From assembly GCF_008107625.1 (NCBI RefSeq), contig NZ_SDKK01000019.1, forward strand, positions 31,487 through 95,486: a stretch of DNA of 64,000 nucleotides, given 5' to 3'. Below are positions 1 to 11,908 of the stretch, in pieces. The DNA is from Zoogloea oleivorans. GTDB taxonomy: Bacteria > Pseudomonadota > Gammaproteobacteria > Burkholderiales > Rhodocyclaceae. Under the pieces are notes generated by a model. The model searched no databases. It saw only the letters and a list, made by a program, of their open reading frames with translations, and had not been told where the DNA came from. How positions within the stretch are numbered: the first letter of the stretch is position 1; each line of letters begins with the position of its first letter. Position numbers and translations under genes: made by a program.

Positions 1-1
1 G

Positions 2-829
2 CCCCATCACGAAAATCCGTTTACCGCCCTCATCGAAGACCTGTGGGAGCGCCGCACCGACCTGTCGGCAGCTACCGCGACCAAGGAACAGATCGACGTG
101 ATCGAACACGTGATCGAAGAACTCGACCAGGGCAAGCTGCGCGTCGCCGAGAAGATCAACGGCGAGTGGGTTACCCACCAGTGGATCAAGAAGGCCGTGC
201 TGCTGTACTTCCGTACCCATGACAACAAGATCATGGAAGGCGGCGATACCCGCTACTACGACAAGGTCCCGACCAAGTTCGACAACTACGACGCCCACGA
301 CTTCGCTGCCGGCGGTTTCCGCGTCGTGCCGAATGCGATCGTGCGCAAGGGCAGCTTCATCAGCAAGGGCGTGGTGTTGATGCCCTCCTACGTGAACATC
401 GGTGCCCACGTGGGCGAAGGCACCATGGTCGACACCTGGGCCACCGTCGGTTCCTGTGCCCAGATCGGCAAGAACGTGCACCTGTCCGGCGGCGTCGGCA
501 TTGGTGGCGTGCTCGAGCCCCTCCAGGCCAACCCGACCATCATCGGCGACAACTGCTTCGTCGGCGCCCGCTCCGAAGTGGTCGAAGGCGTCATCGTCGA
601 AGACAACTGCGTCATCTCGATGGGCGTGTACATCGGCCAGAGCACCAAGATCTACGATCGCGCCACCGGTGAAGTCACCTACGGCCGCATTCCGGCCGGT
701 TCCGTGGTGGTGAGCGGCAACCTGCCCTCCGCCGATGGCAAGTACAGCCTGTACTGTGCAGTGATCGTCAAGAAGGTCGACGCCCAGACCCGTGCCAAGA
801 CCAGCATCAACGAGCTCCTGCGCGACTAA
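2..829 (+). CDS. dapD: 2,3,4,5-tetrahydropyridine-2,6-dicarboxylate N-succinyltransferase, 5' end cut by window
   Basis: Transfers succinyl from succinyl-CoA to tetrahydrodipicolinate in the succinylase branch of the DAP/lysine pathway, in the cytosol. The frame is open to the left edge, so the start codon lies outside the window; about 275 codons are visible, close to the usual family length of about 273, so only a few residues are missing. The first in-frame ATG (98) would remove the N-terminal helical domain and is not the start. Left-handed beta-helix hexapeptide repeats fill the middle ([37 protein letters not shown]), and the C-terminus [14 protein letters not shown] is typical of DapD. 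dapE lies two genes downstream, which supports the assignment. Seen: motifs. Known: pathway. Confidence 0.97.
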   Translation, partial: PHHENPFTALIEDLWERRTDLSAATATKEQIDVIEHVIEELDQGKLRVAEKINGEWVTHQWIKKAVLLYFRTHDNKIMEGGDTRYYDKVPTKFDNYDAHDFAAGGFRVVPNAIVRKGSFISKGVVLMPSYVNIGAHVGEGTMVDTWATVGSCAQIGKNVHLSGGVGIGGVLEPLQANPTIIGDNCFVGARSEVVEGVIVEDNCVISMGVYIGQSTKIYDRATGEVTYGRIPAGSVVVSGNLPSADGKYSLYCAVIVKKVDAQTRAKTSINELLRD

Positions 830-849
830 GCCCAGACTGAGCCACTTGC

Positions 850-869
850 GGGCCGCCACCCGGCGGCCC
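850..869 (+). terminator. GC-rich hairpin after dapD
   Basis: Perfect 8-bp inverted repeat GGGCCGCC-ACCC-GGCGGCCC, 20 bases after the dapD stop and 20 bases before the pilU start, followed by CTCCCCTTTC. The T-run is short, so it may be a weak or pausing terminator between dapD and pilU. Confidence 0.5.
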
Positions 870-889
870 CTCCCCTTTCGGGCAGCCCG

Positions 890-2062
890 ATGATCATCGA
901 CAAGCTATTCGCCCTGATGGCCGAGAAAAAGGCCTCGGACATCTTCATTACCGTCGGCACCCCGATCCACATCAAGATCGACGGCAACACGCTGCCCATC
1001 AACCAGCAGGCCATGGATCCGACGATGATCCATCGCATGGCCTACGAAATGATGACGCCGGAGCAGATCGAGCGCTTCGAAACCATGAAGGAGATGAACC
1101 TCTCCTTCGGCCGGCGCGACATGGGTAATTTTCGCGTCAATATCTTCTGGCAGCGCAACAGCATCGCCATCGTCGTGCGCTACATCATTGGCGAAATTCC
1201 CCGGCTGGAACACCTCGGCCTGCCCCAGGTGCTGGCCGACGTCATCATGGAAAAGCGTGGACTGGTGCTCGTCGTGGGCGCCACCGGTTCGGGCAAATCG
1301 ACGACCATTGCCTCGATGCTGGATCACCGCAACGAAAACCGTTCCGGCCACATCCTGACGATTGAAGACCCGATCGAATATCTGTTCAAGCACAAGATGT
1401 CGATCGTCAATCAGCGGGAAATCGGACAGGACACCCTCGACTGGCAAAACGCCCTGCGCAACGCCATGCGACAGGCGCCCGACTGCATCCTGATCGGCGA
1501 AATCCGTGACAAGGAAACCATGGAGGCGGCCCTCGCCTATGCCCAGACCGGGCACCTGTGCCTGGCCACGCTACATGCCAACAACGCGTACCACGCGCTG
1601 AACCGGATCTTCAGCTTCTTCCCGACCGATGCACGTGCGCTGCTGTCCCTCGACCTTGCCGCGACGCTCAAGTGCATCATTTCCCAGCGCCTCGTCAAAC
1701 GGCCGGACGGCGGACGCATACCTGCCGTCGAGATCCTCCTCAACTCCCGTCAGGTCGCCGAACTCATAGAGCGCGGCGAAATCTCGGCGATCCGGGAAGC
1801 CATGGAGCAAAGCCTGGCCCAGGGCTCGCGGACCTTCGAGCAGGATCTCTTCCGTCTCTACAAGGACAAGGTCATCACCCTCGAGGAAGCGCTGGCCAAC
1901 TCGGATTCGCCGACCAATCTCTCGTGGCTCATCAACAACGCCCAGTTCGGCAACACGAACAACGAGAAATCGACGCGCCCTCCGTCCACCATTGATTTCG
2001 AGACGACCGAGCCGGACGGCTCCTCGTTCCGGGAATTCACCCTCGAACTCGACGACGACTAA
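890..2062 (+). CDS. pilU: type IV pilus twitching ATPase, PilT/PilU family (PilU)
   Basis: Hexameric secretion-superfamily ATPase that assists PilT in pilus retraction at the inner membrane. The 390 residues show an N-terminal PAS-like region (DKLFALMAEKKASDIF), Walker A GATGSGKS near residues 130-137, Walker B with the catalytic Glu in CILIGEIRD (E204), and the His box TLHANNA. The acidic C-terminal tail of about 40 residues beyond the core, and closer wording to PilU than to PilT, favour PilU. pilT itself is not in the window. It sits between dapD and dapE, unrelated in function; pilS and pilR are about 58 kb away. Start ATG at 890 has no strong Shine-Dalgarno sequence. Confidence 0.93.
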   Translation: MIIDKLFALMAEKKASDIFITVGTPIHIKIDGNTLPINQQAMDPTMIHRMAYEMMTPEQIERFETMKEMNLSFGRRDMGNFRVNIFWQRNSIAIVVRYIIGEIPRLEHLGLPQVLADVIMEKRGLVLVVGATGSGKSTTIASMLDHRNENRSGHILTIEDPIEYLFKHKMSIVNQREIGQDTLDWQNALRNAMRQAPDCILIGEIRDKETMEAALAYAQTGHLCLATLHANNAYHALNRIFSFFPTDARALLSLDLAATLKCIISQRLVKRPDGGRIPAVEILLNSRQVAELIERGEISAIREAMEQSLAQGSRTFEQDLFRLYKDKVITLEEALANSDSPTNLSWLINNAQFGNTNNEKSTRPPSTIDFETTEPDGSSFREFTLELDDD

Positions 2063-4173
<2,111 letters not shown>

Positions 4174-4220
4174 AAGCATTCGCCAATGAGGAATTGGTCG
4201 ACCGTCTCGGTCGCCAGTCG

Positions 4221-4316
4221 TACTTATGATCTTGCTTGGGCTCGCAATGAAAAATTAAAGGCCCAGATCACGGGAAGTAACGAAAAACATAAAAGCAAGA
4301 TCAAGGAGTACTTATG
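4221..4316 (+). promoter_or_regulatory. leader with inverted and direct repeats around the ribosome binding site of the orphan regulator
   Basis: A perfect 10-base inverted repeat, GATCTTGCTT (4228-4237) and AAGCAAGATC (4293-4302), ends directly before the Shine-Dalgarno AAGGAG (4303-4308) of the gene starting at 4314. TACTTATG is repeated directly at 4221-4228 and at 4309-4316, the second copy including the start codon. A long-range stem next to the ribosome binding site is possible. Function is inferred only. Confidence 0.4.
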
Positions 4317-4763
4317 GCGACCGATCGCCCCATTCTTCTCGTAGAAGACAACCCCGACGATGAGGCGCTGACTCTTCGCGCCTTCAGCAAGAACAAGATA
4401 GCGAACCAGGTGGTCGTCGCACGAGATGGTGTCGAAGCCCTGGATTATCTTTTCTGCACGGGTCAGTACTCCTCCCGCGACAGCCTCGTCAATCCGGCCT
4501 TTGTATTGCTGGATCTGAAGCTGCCGCGTATCGACGGACTGGAAGTATTACGCCGCATCCGTGCAGACGAACGCACGGCGCTCCTGCCGGTGGTCGTACT
4601 AACCACCTCGAAGGAACATCAGGATATTTTTGAAGCCTACCGACTCGGCGCCAACAGCTACATCCGCAAACCCGTGGATTTCGAACGTTTCCTGCAGGCT
4701 GTTGGTCAGCTGGGGCTTTACTGGTTGTCGCTGAACGAACCGTCGGATCCGACGGCCCGCTAG
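4314..4763 (+). CDS. single-domain response regulator (CheY/Rcp1-like)
   Basis: Stand-alone receiver of 149 residues with no output domain. Phosphoacceptor D67 in LLDLKLPRIDG, acidic pair in VEDNPDDE near residues 11-16, and the conserved Lys K119 in IRKPVDF. The VEDNPDDxxL start and the loop between alpha2 and beta3 match the Rcp1 subgroup, which usually receives phosphate from bacteriophytochrome-type or other hybrid kinases. No kinase is adjacent, so the partner is unknown. A good AAGGAG lies 5 bases before ATG 4314, inside an unusual repeat-bearing leader. The gene converges on the peroxidase with a 6-base gap. Confidence 0.9.
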   Translation: MATDRPILLVEDNPDDEALTLRAFSKNKIANQVVVARDGVEALDYLFCTGQYSSRDSLVNPAFVLLDLKLPRIDGLEVLRRIRADERTALLPVVVLTTSKEHQDIFEAYRLGANSYIRKPVDFERFLQAVGQLGLYWLSLNEPSDPTAR

Positions 4764-4769
4764 AATGCG

Positions 4770-5264
4770 CTACAGCAGAGCTTCAATGTCTTTGGCCAGA
4801 TCCTCTGGCGGGGTCATTGAGGCGTAACGCTTGACGGGCACACCCGCCTTGTCCACCAGAAACTTGGTGAAGTTCCACTTGACCGGCTGCGTCCCCAGGA
4901 CCCCGGGCAGCGCCGCTGTCAGGAACTTGAAAAGCGGATGGGCATTGGCCCCATTGACCTCCACTTTTTCGGTCAGCAAGAAGCTGACGCCAAAATGAGT
5001 TTCACAGAAATGTGAAATCGCTGCTTCGTCACCCGGCTCCTGCCCACCAAACTGGTTGCACGGAAAGCCGATCACGACCAGCCCCCGCTCTCCGTAAGTC
5101 TCGTGCAGCTTCTGCAAGCCTGCGTATTGGGGCGTGAAACCGCACTGACTCGCCGTGTTGACGATCAGGACGACCTTGCCAGCAAGCTCATCGAAGCGGA
5201 GCGGTATTCCCGCCACACTCCTGACGTCGAAACCCAGGATGTTGCCGGGCTCCTGAACGCTCAC
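4770..5264 (-). CDS. glutathione peroxidase family protein (BtuE/Gpx type)
   Basis: Thiol peroxidase of the thioredoxin fold that reduces hydroperoxides using glutathione or thioredoxin. 164 residues; peroxidatic Cys C41 in NTASQCGFTPQY, the FPCNQFGGQEP block with Q75, and the WNFTKFLV block complete the active site. It has Cys, not selenocysteine, and a second Cys (C69) that could act as resolving residue. GTG start at 5264 overlaps the iscX stop by four bases (GTGA), so it is the last gene of the isc operon here. That placement suggests peroxide defence is co-expressed with Fe-S assembly. Confidence 0.93.
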   Translation of the reverse strand: MSVQEPGNILGFDVRSVAGIPLRFDELAGKVVLIVNTASQCGFTPQYAGLQKLHETYGERGLVVIGFPCNQFGGQEPGDEAAISHFCETHFGVSFLLTEKVEVNGANAHPLFKFLTAALPGVLGTQPVKWNFTKFLVDKAGVPVKRYASMTPPEDLAKDIEALL

Positions 5265-5455
5265 TCGACCTCCTCGATCCAGGCGGCCTGGATGGCCTCC
5301 AGCACGCGCTCACCGCAATGCTTCGGATCGTCATTGAACTCCGGCAGTGCAATGACCCACTTCATCAGATCGACAAAGTTGATCTTCAGTGGATCCACCT
5401 GCGGATGGGCATCCGAGAGCTGGATCGCAATTTCCTGAACATCGGTCCACTTCAT
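5261..5455 (-). CDS. iscX: Fe-S cluster assembly protein IscX
   Basis: Small acidic protein of 64 residues that binds IscS and iron and modulates Fe-S assembly. MKWTDVQEIAIQL at the start and KHCGERVLEAIQAAWIEE at the end are family hallmarks. The start is the ATG at 5455, not the longer frame start at 5539: ATG 5455 forms a TGATG overlap with the fdx stop. The stop overlaps the peroxidase GTG. Confidence 0.95.
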   Translation of the reverse strand: MKWTDVQEIAIQLSDAHPQVDPLKINFVDLMKWVIALPEFNDDPKHCGERVLEAIQAAWIEEVE

Positions 5456-5796
5456 CAGTGCTTCCCTTCCCGCGCCATGTTGATGGAGTACTTCGGAATC
5501 TCGACCGTCAGCGGCACGGAGCCCACCACGGCCTGACACGACAGGCGGGATGCAGGCTCAAGACCCCAGGCCTTGTCGAGGAGATCCTCTTCAAGTTCTT
5601 CCGCCGGCTCCAGGCTGTTGAAGCCGTCGCGGATGATCACGTGACAGGTCGTGCACGCACAGGATTTCTCGCAGGCATGTTCGATCTCGATCCCGTTGGC
5701 AAGCAGGCTGTCGCAGATGGTCTGGCCGGGCTCGGCTTCAATTACGGCGCCTTCGGGGCATAGCTCCACATGGGGAAGCACAATCAATGTAGTCAT
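5455..5796 (-). CDS. fdx: ISC-type [2Fe-2S] ferredoxin
   Basis: Adrenodoxin-type ferredoxin that supplies electrons for Fe-S cluster assembly. 113 residues; cluster ligands C42, C48, C51 (HACEKSCACTTC) and C87 (RLSCQ) are at the same positions as in E. coli Fdx, plus the extra Cys C46. Follows hscA by 21 bases and is coupled to iscX. Confidence 0.97.
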   Translation of the reverse strand: MTTLIVLPHVELCPEGAVIEAEPGQTICDSLLANGIEIEHACEKSCACTTCHVIIRDGFNSLEPAEELEEDLLDKAWGLEPASRLSCQAVVGSVPLTVEIPKYSINMAREGKH

Positions 5797-5817
5797 GAGT
5801 TCTCAGTCCGGATTCGT

Positions 5818-7686
5818 TCAGAGCCGGATATCGTCAATCTTCTGGCCGGCCAGCGCACCACGGATGCTCTTGTCCATACGGCGTGACGCGAATTCGTTGG
5901 AGGCCCGGTTGAAGGCTTCCAGCTGGATTTTGATGGCGCGCGCTTCAGACCCTTCGGCAGCGGTGCGCAGGGCCGCGATGGCCTTATCCAGTTCACTGCG
6001 TTCCGCGTCGCTCAGCAGCGCACCGTCCAGAGCCAGTGCGTGCTCGGTCGCCTCGATGACCCGGGCGGCTTCCACCTGTTGCTCCTTGAGGCCACGCTGC
6101 TCCATATCCTGCTTCGCGTGTTCAAAACCGGCCTTCAGCATACCGGCAATTTCGTCATCGGCAAGGCCGTAAGACGGTTTCACTTCGACCCGGGCTTCCG
6201 CACCGGTGGTGGTTTCCCGCGCCGATACGGACAGAAGGCCATCCGCATCCACCTGGAAAGTCACACGGATGCGTGCAGCACCGGCCACCATGGGGGGAAT
6301 GCCACGCAGTTCAAAGCGGGCCAGGGAACGACAATCGGAGACCAGCTCACGCTCACCCTGGACCACATGGAAGGCCATCGCCGTCTGGCCGTCCTTGAAA
6401 GTGGTGAACTCCTGGGCCCGCGCCGTCGGAATCGTCGAATTGCGGGGGATGATCTTCTCGACCAGACCGCCCATCGTCTCGATACCGAGGGACAGGGGGA
6501 TCACATCGAGGAGCAGCCATTCTTCCTCGGCTGCCCGGTTACCAGCCAGCACATTGGCCTGCATGGCCGCACCGACGGCGACGACTGTATCCGGATCGAG
6601 GTTGGTCAGCGGGGTCTGGCCGAAGAATTCGCCGACCGCCTGCTGCACATGGGGCATTCGCGTCGCACCGCCCACCATCACCACACCTTTCACGTCTTCC
6701 TGGCTGAGTCCGGCATCACGCAGGGCCTTCTTCAGCGGCTTGAGGGTCTTGGTGACCAGGTGACGGGTCAGTTCGACAAAGGCAGCCCGATCAATGACGA
6801 GATCGACTTCATCACCGCTGTCGAGGGTCATCTGGATGGGTACCGACTCGTCGAGGGTCAGGCGCTCCTTGACCTCGCGGGCCTTCATCAGCAGACGCCG
6901 GGAATCCCGGTCGGAAGGCAGCGAAATACCGGCGTTGTCGAGAATCCAGCAGAACAGGCGGTGATCGAAATCATCGCCGCCCAAGGCCGCATCGCCATTG
7001 GTGGACACCACCTCGAACACTCCCCGCGACAGGCGCAGGATGGAGATGTCGAAGGTGCCGCCACCCAGGTCATACACCGCGTAAACGCCTTCCGAGGCAT
7101 TCTCGAGGCCGTAGGCGATGGCTGCTGCCGTCGGCTCGTTGAGCAGGCGCAGCACATTGAGGCCAGCCAGCCGGGACGCATCCTTGGTGGCTTGGCGCTG
7201 GGCTTCGTCGAAATAGGCCGGAACGGTGATCACCGCACCGGTGAGTTCGCCGCCGAGGCTCCGCTCGGCGCGCAAACGCAGATCCTTGAGGATTTCGGCC
7301 GACACTTCCACCGGGCTCTTCACACCCTGCACGGTACGCAGGCGAACCATGCCTTCGGCGTCCACGAAATCGTAGGGCATGGTTTCCACGTGGGCCACAT
7401 CTCTCAGGCCACGCCCCATGAAGCGCTTTACCGACACGATGGTGTTGCGCGGGTCGGTAGCCTGGGAGGCGTGGGCCTTGCGCCCCACCACGATCTGCCC
7501 ATCGGGCAGGTAATGCACAACGGACGGCAACAGCATCTTGCCGTCCTCATCCTGCAAACACAGGGTCACACCATTGCGAACCGTCGCCACCAGCGAGTTG
7601 GTCGTGCCCAGATCAATCCCAACCGCCAGGCGGTGTTGATGGGGCTCGGTGGACATGCCCGGTTCGGAAATTTGCAGCAAAGCCAT
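5818..7686 (-). CDS. hscA: Fe-S assembly Hsp70 chaperone HscA
   Basis: Specialised DnaK-type chaperone that uses ATP to release clusters from IscU with HscB as co-chaperone. 622 residues, normal for HscA. Nucleotide-binding domain from [13 protein letters not shown] through [13 protein letters not shown] and [11 protein letters not shown]; substrate domain with [16 protein letters not shown] 7686 overlaps the hscB stop by one base (TGATG). Context in the isc operon separates it from DnaK. Confidence 0.97.
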   Translation of the reverse strand: MALLQISEPGMSTEPHQHRLAVGIDLGTTNSLVATVRNGVTLCLQDEDGKMLLPSVVHYLPDGQIVVGRKAHASQATDPRNTIVSVKRFMGRGLRDVAHVETMPYDFVDAEGMVRLRTVQGVKSPVEVSAEILKDLRLRAERSLGGELTGAVITVPAYFDEAQRQATKDASRLAGLNVLRLLNEPTAAAIAYGLENASEGVYAVYDLGGGTFDISILRLSRGVFEVVSTNGDAALGGDDFDHRLFCWILDNAGISLPSDRDSRRLLMKAREVKERLTLDESVPIQMTLDSGDEVDLVIDRAAFVELTRHLVTKTLKPLKKALRDAGLSQEDVKGVVMVGGATRMPHVQQAVGEFFGQTPLTNLDPDTVVAVGAAMQANVLAGNRAAEEEWLLLDVIPLSLGIETMGGLVEKIIPRNSTIPTARAQEFTTFKDGQTAMAFHVVQGERELVSDCRSLARFELRGIPPMVAGAARIRVTFQVDADGLLSVSARETTTGAEARVEVKPSYGLADDEIAGMLKAGFEHAKQDMEQRGLKEQQVEAARVIEATEHALALDGALLSDAERSELDKAIAALRTAAEGSEARAIKIQLEAFNRASNEFASRRMDKSIRGALAGQKIDDIRL

Positions 7687-8216
7687 CAGGATTCCAGCGC
7701 CGTCAAGGCATCGTTGATTTCATGTTGCAGCTTCTCGAGAAATTTGAGGCGCCGGACGCTGTCTGCCGCGCCCTCCAGATCACCGCTCTCGTCGAGCTGG
7801 GCGGCGAGCTGCTCGACCAGCGTCTTTGTGCTGTGGCGGATGCGCCGGGACAGCTCCTCGAGGGTATCCTCATCGGCGGCATCCCGCGCTTCACCCAGGG
7901 CCTCGCGCCACTCCATCTGCTCCATCAGGAACTCGGAGGACATGGCGGTGTTGGTGTCGAAAGCCGGATCGACGCCACGCAACTCCAGCAGGTAATGCCC
8001 GCGTGTCAGCGGACTTTTCAGGGTGCGAAAAGCCTCGTTGGCGTGGGTGGCCCACTGCATGGACAGACGCTTTTCGGCATCTGAAAGATGGGCAAAGCGG
8101 TCGGGATGGACCCTGCCCTGAATGTCGAGATAAGCCTGCTCCAGCCTGTCCATGTCGATGGAGAAGGCGGGAGTCAGCCCGAACAGCGCGAAGAAGTCCT
8201 GCCGCAGATCCAGCAT
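7686..8216 (-). CDS. hscB: Fe-S assembly co-chaperone HscB (J-domain)
   Basis: J-domain protein that brings IscU to HscA. 176 residues; the HPD motif is at 37-39 in [10 protein letters not shown], and the C-terminal three-helix IscU-binding domain follows from about residue 95. ATG 8216 follows the iscA stop by one base; the stop is fused to the hscA ATG. Confidence 0.97.
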   Translation of the reverse strand: MLDLRQDFFALFGLTPAFSIDMDRLEQAYLDIQGRVHPDRFAHLSDAEKRLSMQWATHANEAFRTLKSPLTRGHYLLELRGVDPAFDTNTAMSSEFLMEQMEWREALGEARDAADEDTLEELSRRIRHSTKTLVEQLAAQLDESGDLEGAADSVRRLKFLEKLQHEINDALTALES

Positions 8217-8217
8217 G

Positions 8218-8541
8218 TCAGACGGTAAAGCTTTCGCCGCAACCGCACTGATCCTTCACGTTCGGATTGTTGAACTTGAAACCCTCGTTCAAGCCTTCAC
8301 GGACAAAATCCAGCTCGGTGCCGTCCATGTAAGGCAGGCTCTTCGGGTCGATCATTACCTTCAGTCCGTGGGATTCGAAAACCACGTCTTCCGGCAGCAC
8401 CTCGTCGGCAAACTCCAGCTTGTAGGCCATCCCGGAACAGCCCGAAGTACGCACGCCAAGGCGAATGCCGACGCCCTTGCCGCGCTTGGCGATGAAGTTA
8501 CCGATATGCGTTGCTGCCTTGTCGGACAGGGTCACTGCCAT
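8218..8541 (-). CDS. iscA: A-type Fe-S carrier IscA
   Basis: A-type carrier that receives clusters and passes them to apoproteins. 107 residues from ATG 8541, which has AAAGGA 7 bases upstream; the longer frame to 8604 adds 21 residues that run into iscU. Ligand cysteines C35, C99 and C101 (TSGCSG and CGCGES) are all present. Confidence 0.97.
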   Translation of the reverse strand: MAVTLSDKAATHIGNFIAKRGKGVGIRLGVRTSGCSGMAYKLEFADEVLPEDVVFESHGLKVMIDPKSLPYMDGTELDFVREGLNEGFKFNNPNVKDQCGCGESFTV

Positions 8542-8554
8542 GATCGCGTTCCTT

Positions 8555-8938
8555 TCAGCTGTTGTGCTTTTTCTTGTAATCCTCGACCGCCGCCTTGATG
8601 GCATCTTCAGCCAGAATCGAGCAGTGGATCTTCACCGGCGGCAGGGCCAGTTCTTCGGCGATGGCGGTGTTCTTGATTTCCAGCGCCTGGTCGAGGGTCT
8701 TGCCCTTCACCCATTCGGTGACCAGCGAGCTCGACGCAATGGCGGAGCCACAGCCGTAGGTCTTGAACTTGGCATCTTCGATGATGCCATCCTTGCCCAC
8801 CTTGATCTGCAACTTCATTACGTCGCCACAGGCCGGTGCGCCGACCATGCCGGTACCCACGCCGTCATCTTCCTTCTTGAAAGCGCCGACGTTGCGGGGA
8901 TTTTCGTAGTGGTCCAGAACCTTTTCGCTATATGCCAT
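8555..8938 (-). CDS. iscU: Fe-S cluster scaffold IscU
   Basis: Scaffold on which IscS-derived sulfur and iron form [2Fe-2S] clusters. 127 residues from ATG 8938 ([16 protein letters not shown]), which has a GGAGAA ribosome binding site; the frame continues upstream into iscS and that part is not coding. Cluster ligands C37, D39, C63 and C106 and the HscA recognition motif LPPVK (99-103) are intact. Confidence 0.98.
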   Translation of the reverse strand: MAYSEKVLDHYENPRNVGAFKKEDDGVGTGMVGAPACGDVMKLQIKVGKDGIIEDAKFKTYGCGSAIASSSLVTEWVKGKTLDQALEIKNTAIAEELALPPVKIHCSILAEDAIKAAVEDYKKKHNS

Positions 8939-8951
8939 TTTCGTTCTCCTG

Positions 8952-10163
8952 TCAGTGCGCTGCCCATTGCACGCTATCGAGATCAACGCCTTCCTTGAAC
9001 ATGTCCCACAGGGGCGACAGTTCGCGGAGCTTTCCGATCTTGCGCTGCAACAATTCAATTGTGAAGTCGATTTCCTCGACCGTCGTGAAGCGGCCGATGG
9101 TGAAACGGATGGAGCTGTGGGCCAGTTCGTCGTTGCGGCCAAGGGCGCGCAACACATAGGACGGCTCGAGGCTGGCCGAGGTGCAGGCCGAACCGCTGGA
9201 CACGGCAATATCCTTGATCGCCATGATCAGGGATTCACCTTCCACATAGGCAAAGCTGATGTTCAGGTTGTGGGGCACACGGTGCTCCATGTCCCCGTTA
9301 ACAAAGGTTTCCTCGATAGTGGACAAGCCGGCCAGCAGGCGGTCGCGCAGTTCGCGGACGCGCTGGTTCTCCTCGGCCATTTCCACGCGAGCCAGGCGGA
9401 AGGCTTCGCCCATGCCGACGATCTGGTGCGTTGCCAGCGTGCCGGAACGCAGGCCACGCTCGTGGCCACCGCCGTGCATCTGGGCTTCCAGGCGGACACG
9501 CGGCTTGCGCCGCACGTAGAGGGCACCGATACCCTTCGGGCCGTAGGTTTTGTGGGCGCTGAAGGACATCAGGTCCACCTTCAGCTTCGACAGGTCGATG
9601 TCGACCTTGCCGGTAGCCTGGGCCGCATCCACGTGGAAAATGATGCCCTTCTCGCGGCACAGCTCGCCAATCTCGGCGATCGGCTGGACCACGCCGACTT
9701 CGTTGTTCACGAACATCACCGAAATGACCACGGTGTCCGGACGGATGGCTGCCTTCAGGGCTTCCAGATCCACCAGGCCATTTTCCTGCACGTCCAGATA
9801 GGTCGCCTCGAACCCCTGCCGTTCGAGCTCGCGAACGGTGTCCAGCACCGCCTTGTGCTCGGTCTTCAGGGTAATGATGTGCTTGCCCTTGCCCGAGTAA
9901 AAATGGGCCGCACCCTTGATGGCCAGATTGTTCGACTCGGTCGCGCCGGAGGTCCAGATGATCTCCTTCGGATCGGCGCCCACCAGCGCGGCGACATCTT
10001 CCCGCGCCTCTTCGACCGCCTTTTCCGCCGTCCAGCCAAAGGCGTGGCTGCGGGATGCCGGGTTGCCGAACAGTTCCGTCAGGTACGGAATCATCTTCTC
10101 CGCCACGCGGGGATCTACCGGCGTGGTCGCGGAGTAATCGAGGTAGATCGGAAACTTGAGCAT
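8952..10163 (-). CDS. iscS: cysteine desulfurase IscS
   Basis: PLP enzyme that takes sulfur from cysteine for Fe-S clusters and tRNA thiolation. About 403 residues. PLP lysine in [10 protein letters not shown], catalytic Cys in [13 protein letters not shown] with the longer flexible loop of group I enzymes. Start chosen at ATG 10163 ([15 protein letters not shown]), 9 bases after GGAG; ATG 10169 two codons upstream is nearly as good. The frame open to 10205 is too long. The gene follows a second desulfurase and precedes iscU by 13 bases. Confidence 0.97.
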   Translation of the reverse strand: MLKFPIYLDYSATTPVDPRVAEKMIPYLTELFGNPASRSHAFGWTAEKAVEEAREDVAALVGADPKEIIWTSGATESNNLAIKGAAHFYSGKGKHIITLKTEHKAVLDTVRELERQGFEATYLDVQENGLVDLEALKAAIRPDTVVISVMFVNNEVGVVQPIAEIGELCREKGIIFHVDAAQATGKVDIDLSKLKVDLMSFSAHKTYGPKGIGALYVRRKPRVRLEAQMHGGGHERGLRSGTLATHQIVGMGEAFRLARVEMAEENQRVRELRDRLLAGLSTIEETFVNGDMEHRVPHNLNISFAYVEGESLIMAIKDIAVSSGSACTSASLEPSYVLRALGRNDELAHSSIRFTIGRFTTVEEIDFTIELLQRKIGKLRELSPLWDMFKEGVDLDSVQWAAH

Positions 10164-10206
10164 CTTCATCTTCTCCGTGCTGCAAAAATTAAGTCGTTCC
10201 AACAAC

Positions 10207-11355
10207 TTAGACCGTCATGGCGGTCAGGGTTCGGAGGCTCGCGAGATTCTCGCCGAGCGCCGTCAAAAATCCATCCACATCCTGCTGCGTACTGGCAGAA
10301 CCGAGGCTCATGCGAACCGCTGCGCGGGCCAGACTGCTTTCCACCCCCATCGCCAGCAGCGTGTGGGAAGGTTCCGGGTTGGCACTGGAGCAGGCCGAAC
10401 CGCTCGCCACCGCAAAACCCGCCCGGTCCAGCTTGCCGACCAGGGTGTCGCCATCCACACCGGGAATAGCGAAAAAACTCGTGTTCGGCAGACGCAGGGC
10501 ATCTACCGAAAAAATCCGTGCATCCATCTGCCGCAGGCCGGCCTCCAGTCGCTGCCGCAGCCCGGCCAGATGCAGCGCCCGCTCTTCAACTTGCGCAGCG
10601 GCCAGTTCGCAAGCCTTGCCGAATCCGACAATTGCCATCACGTTTTCGGTACCGGAACGCAGATTCCGCTCCTGCCCGCCGCCGGCAACAAGGGGCGCCA
10701 GCTCCACCCGCTTGTCCACGATCAGGGCACCGGCCCCGATCGGGCCATAAATCTTGTGGGACGACAGGGTAAGGCCATGCACACCCAGCGCCCGAAAATC
10801 CACTTTCATCTTGCCGAGGGCCTGCACCGCATCGCAGTGCATCCAGCCACCCCTGGCGCGAACCCCTGCTGCAAGGGCAGCCACATTCTGGATGACGCCC
10901 GTCTCGTTGTTGGCGAGCATGACAGACACCAAGCGCGGCTTCTCTGCCAGCAAACCTTCAAACGCCTGCGGATTAATCCGCCCAGCCCCATCAACGCGGA
11001 TTTCTTCAAGGCGCCAGCCGCTTTTAAGCAGTTGCCGGGCCGGCTCCCTGACGCAGGGATGCTCGATGGCACTGACGACCACCAGGCCCGGCCTCATGGT
11101 GGCCGCGGCGCCCTTGAGAAACAGGTTGTTCGCCTCCGACCCCCCGCTGGTGAAAATCACCTCGGTAGGGTGGGCATTCACCGCCGCCGCCACCTGTCCC
11201 CGGGCCTCGTCGATGGCCTTGCGGGCCGCCCGGCCGTATTCGTGGCGACTCGACGCATTGCCGAAGCGATCCCGAAACCACGGCAACATCGCCTCACGCA
11301 CCGCCGGATCGAGGGGCGTTGTGGCGTTGTAATCGAGGTAAACCGGGGCAAACAC
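10207..11355 (-). CDS. second cysteine desulfurase (NifS/IscS-like) within the isc operon
   Basis: Aminotransferase class V protein of 382 residues, clearly paralogous to but distinct from IscS. PLP lysine in [10 protein letters not shown], catalytic Cys in [16 protein letters not shown] start at 11355 with GGAG 7 bases upstream, 18 bases after the iscR stop. It lies between iscR and iscS, so both desulfurases are on one transcript. It could be a spare Fe-S sulfur donor, a donor for another pathway such as tRNA thiolation, or a NifS-like enzyme; the sequence alone does not decide. Both catalytic residues are intact, so it is not a decayed copy. Confidence 0.9.
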   Translation of the reverse strand: MFAPVYLDYNATTPLDPAVREAMLPWFRDRFGNASSRHEYGRAARKAIDEARGQVAAAVNAHPTEVIFTSGGSEANNLFLKGAAATMRPGLVVVSAIEHPCVREPARQLLKSGWRLEEIRVDGAGRINPQAFEGLLAEKPRLVSVMLANNETGVIQNVAALAAGVRARGGWMHCDAVQALGKMKVDFRALGVHGLTLSSHKIYGPIGAGALIVDKRVELAPLVAGGGQERNLRSGTENVMAIVGFGKACELAAAQVEERALHLAGLRQRLEAGLRQMDARIFSVDALRLPNTSFFAIPGVDGDTLVGKLDRAGFAVASGSACSSANPEPSHTLLAMGVESSLARAAVRMSLGSASTQQDVDGFLTALGENLASLRTLTAMTV

Positions 11356-11373
11356 GACTATTCTCCGCGTGAA

Positions 11374-11862
11374 TCAGGCCGTCAGGGGCAGCTTGCTGCC
11401 AGACCGGCAGGCCGTCGGCGAACGTTCGTCGTGCAGTATCGAAACCTGTCCCACCTTTTGCCGCTGCTGCTCCACCAGGCTCCCCAGCGTCACCGAATGC
11501 AGGTATTCATACATGCGGCGGTTGAGGTTGGTCCACAAATCGTGAGTCATGCAGCGATGCTCGTCGAGACAGTTTTCCTTGCCACCGCAGGAGGTTGCAT
11601 CAAGGGGTTCATCCACCGCCGCAATGATGTCCGCCACCGTGATCGAGCCCATGTTCCGGGCCAGGGCATAACCGCCCCCCGGGCCGCGCACGCTGCTCAC
11701 CAGCTCGAAACGGCGGAGCTTGCCGAACAACTGCTCAAGGTAGGAAAGTGAAATCCGCTGACGGTCGGCAATGCCTGCCAGCGTTACCGGCCCGTCCGCA
11801 CAGCGAAGCGCCAGATCGATCATTGCCGTTACAGCAAAACGACCTTTGGTGGTGAGTCTCAT
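11374..11862 (-). CDS. iscR: Fe-S cluster regulator IscR
   Basis: Rrf2-family winged-helix regulator that represses the isc operon when it carries a [2Fe-2S] cluster. 162 residues. The cluster ligands C92, C98, C104 and H107 sit at the same positions as in E. coli IscR. N-terminal HTH MRLTTKGRFAVTAMIDLAL. ATG 11862 has GGGAG 8 bases upstream. First gene of the operon; a near-consensus type 1 site lies in its promoter (11917-11941), so autoregulation is expected. Confidence 0.97.
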   Translation of the reverse strand: MRLTTKGRFAVTAMIDLALRCADGPVTLAGIADRQRISLSYLEQLFGKLRRFELVSSVRGPGGGYALARNMGSITVADIIAAVDEPLDATSCGGKENCLDEHRCMTHDLWTNLNRRMYEYLHSVTLGSLVEQQRQKVGQVSILHDERSPTACRSGSKLPLTA

Positions 11863-11908
11863 GTCGGCTCCCGGGGGCTGGTAAATGAATAGTTGAACAA
11901 TTCACTCA

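Noticed and set aside
4226..4258. Ten-codon frame ATG ATC TTG ... TAA upstream of the orphan regulator
   Set aside because: No ribosome binding site; too short to support, although it lies within the repeat-bearing leader.
6040..7995. 651-codon plus-strand frame opposite hscA
   Set aside because: Mirror of hscA, which has clear Hsp70 motifs.
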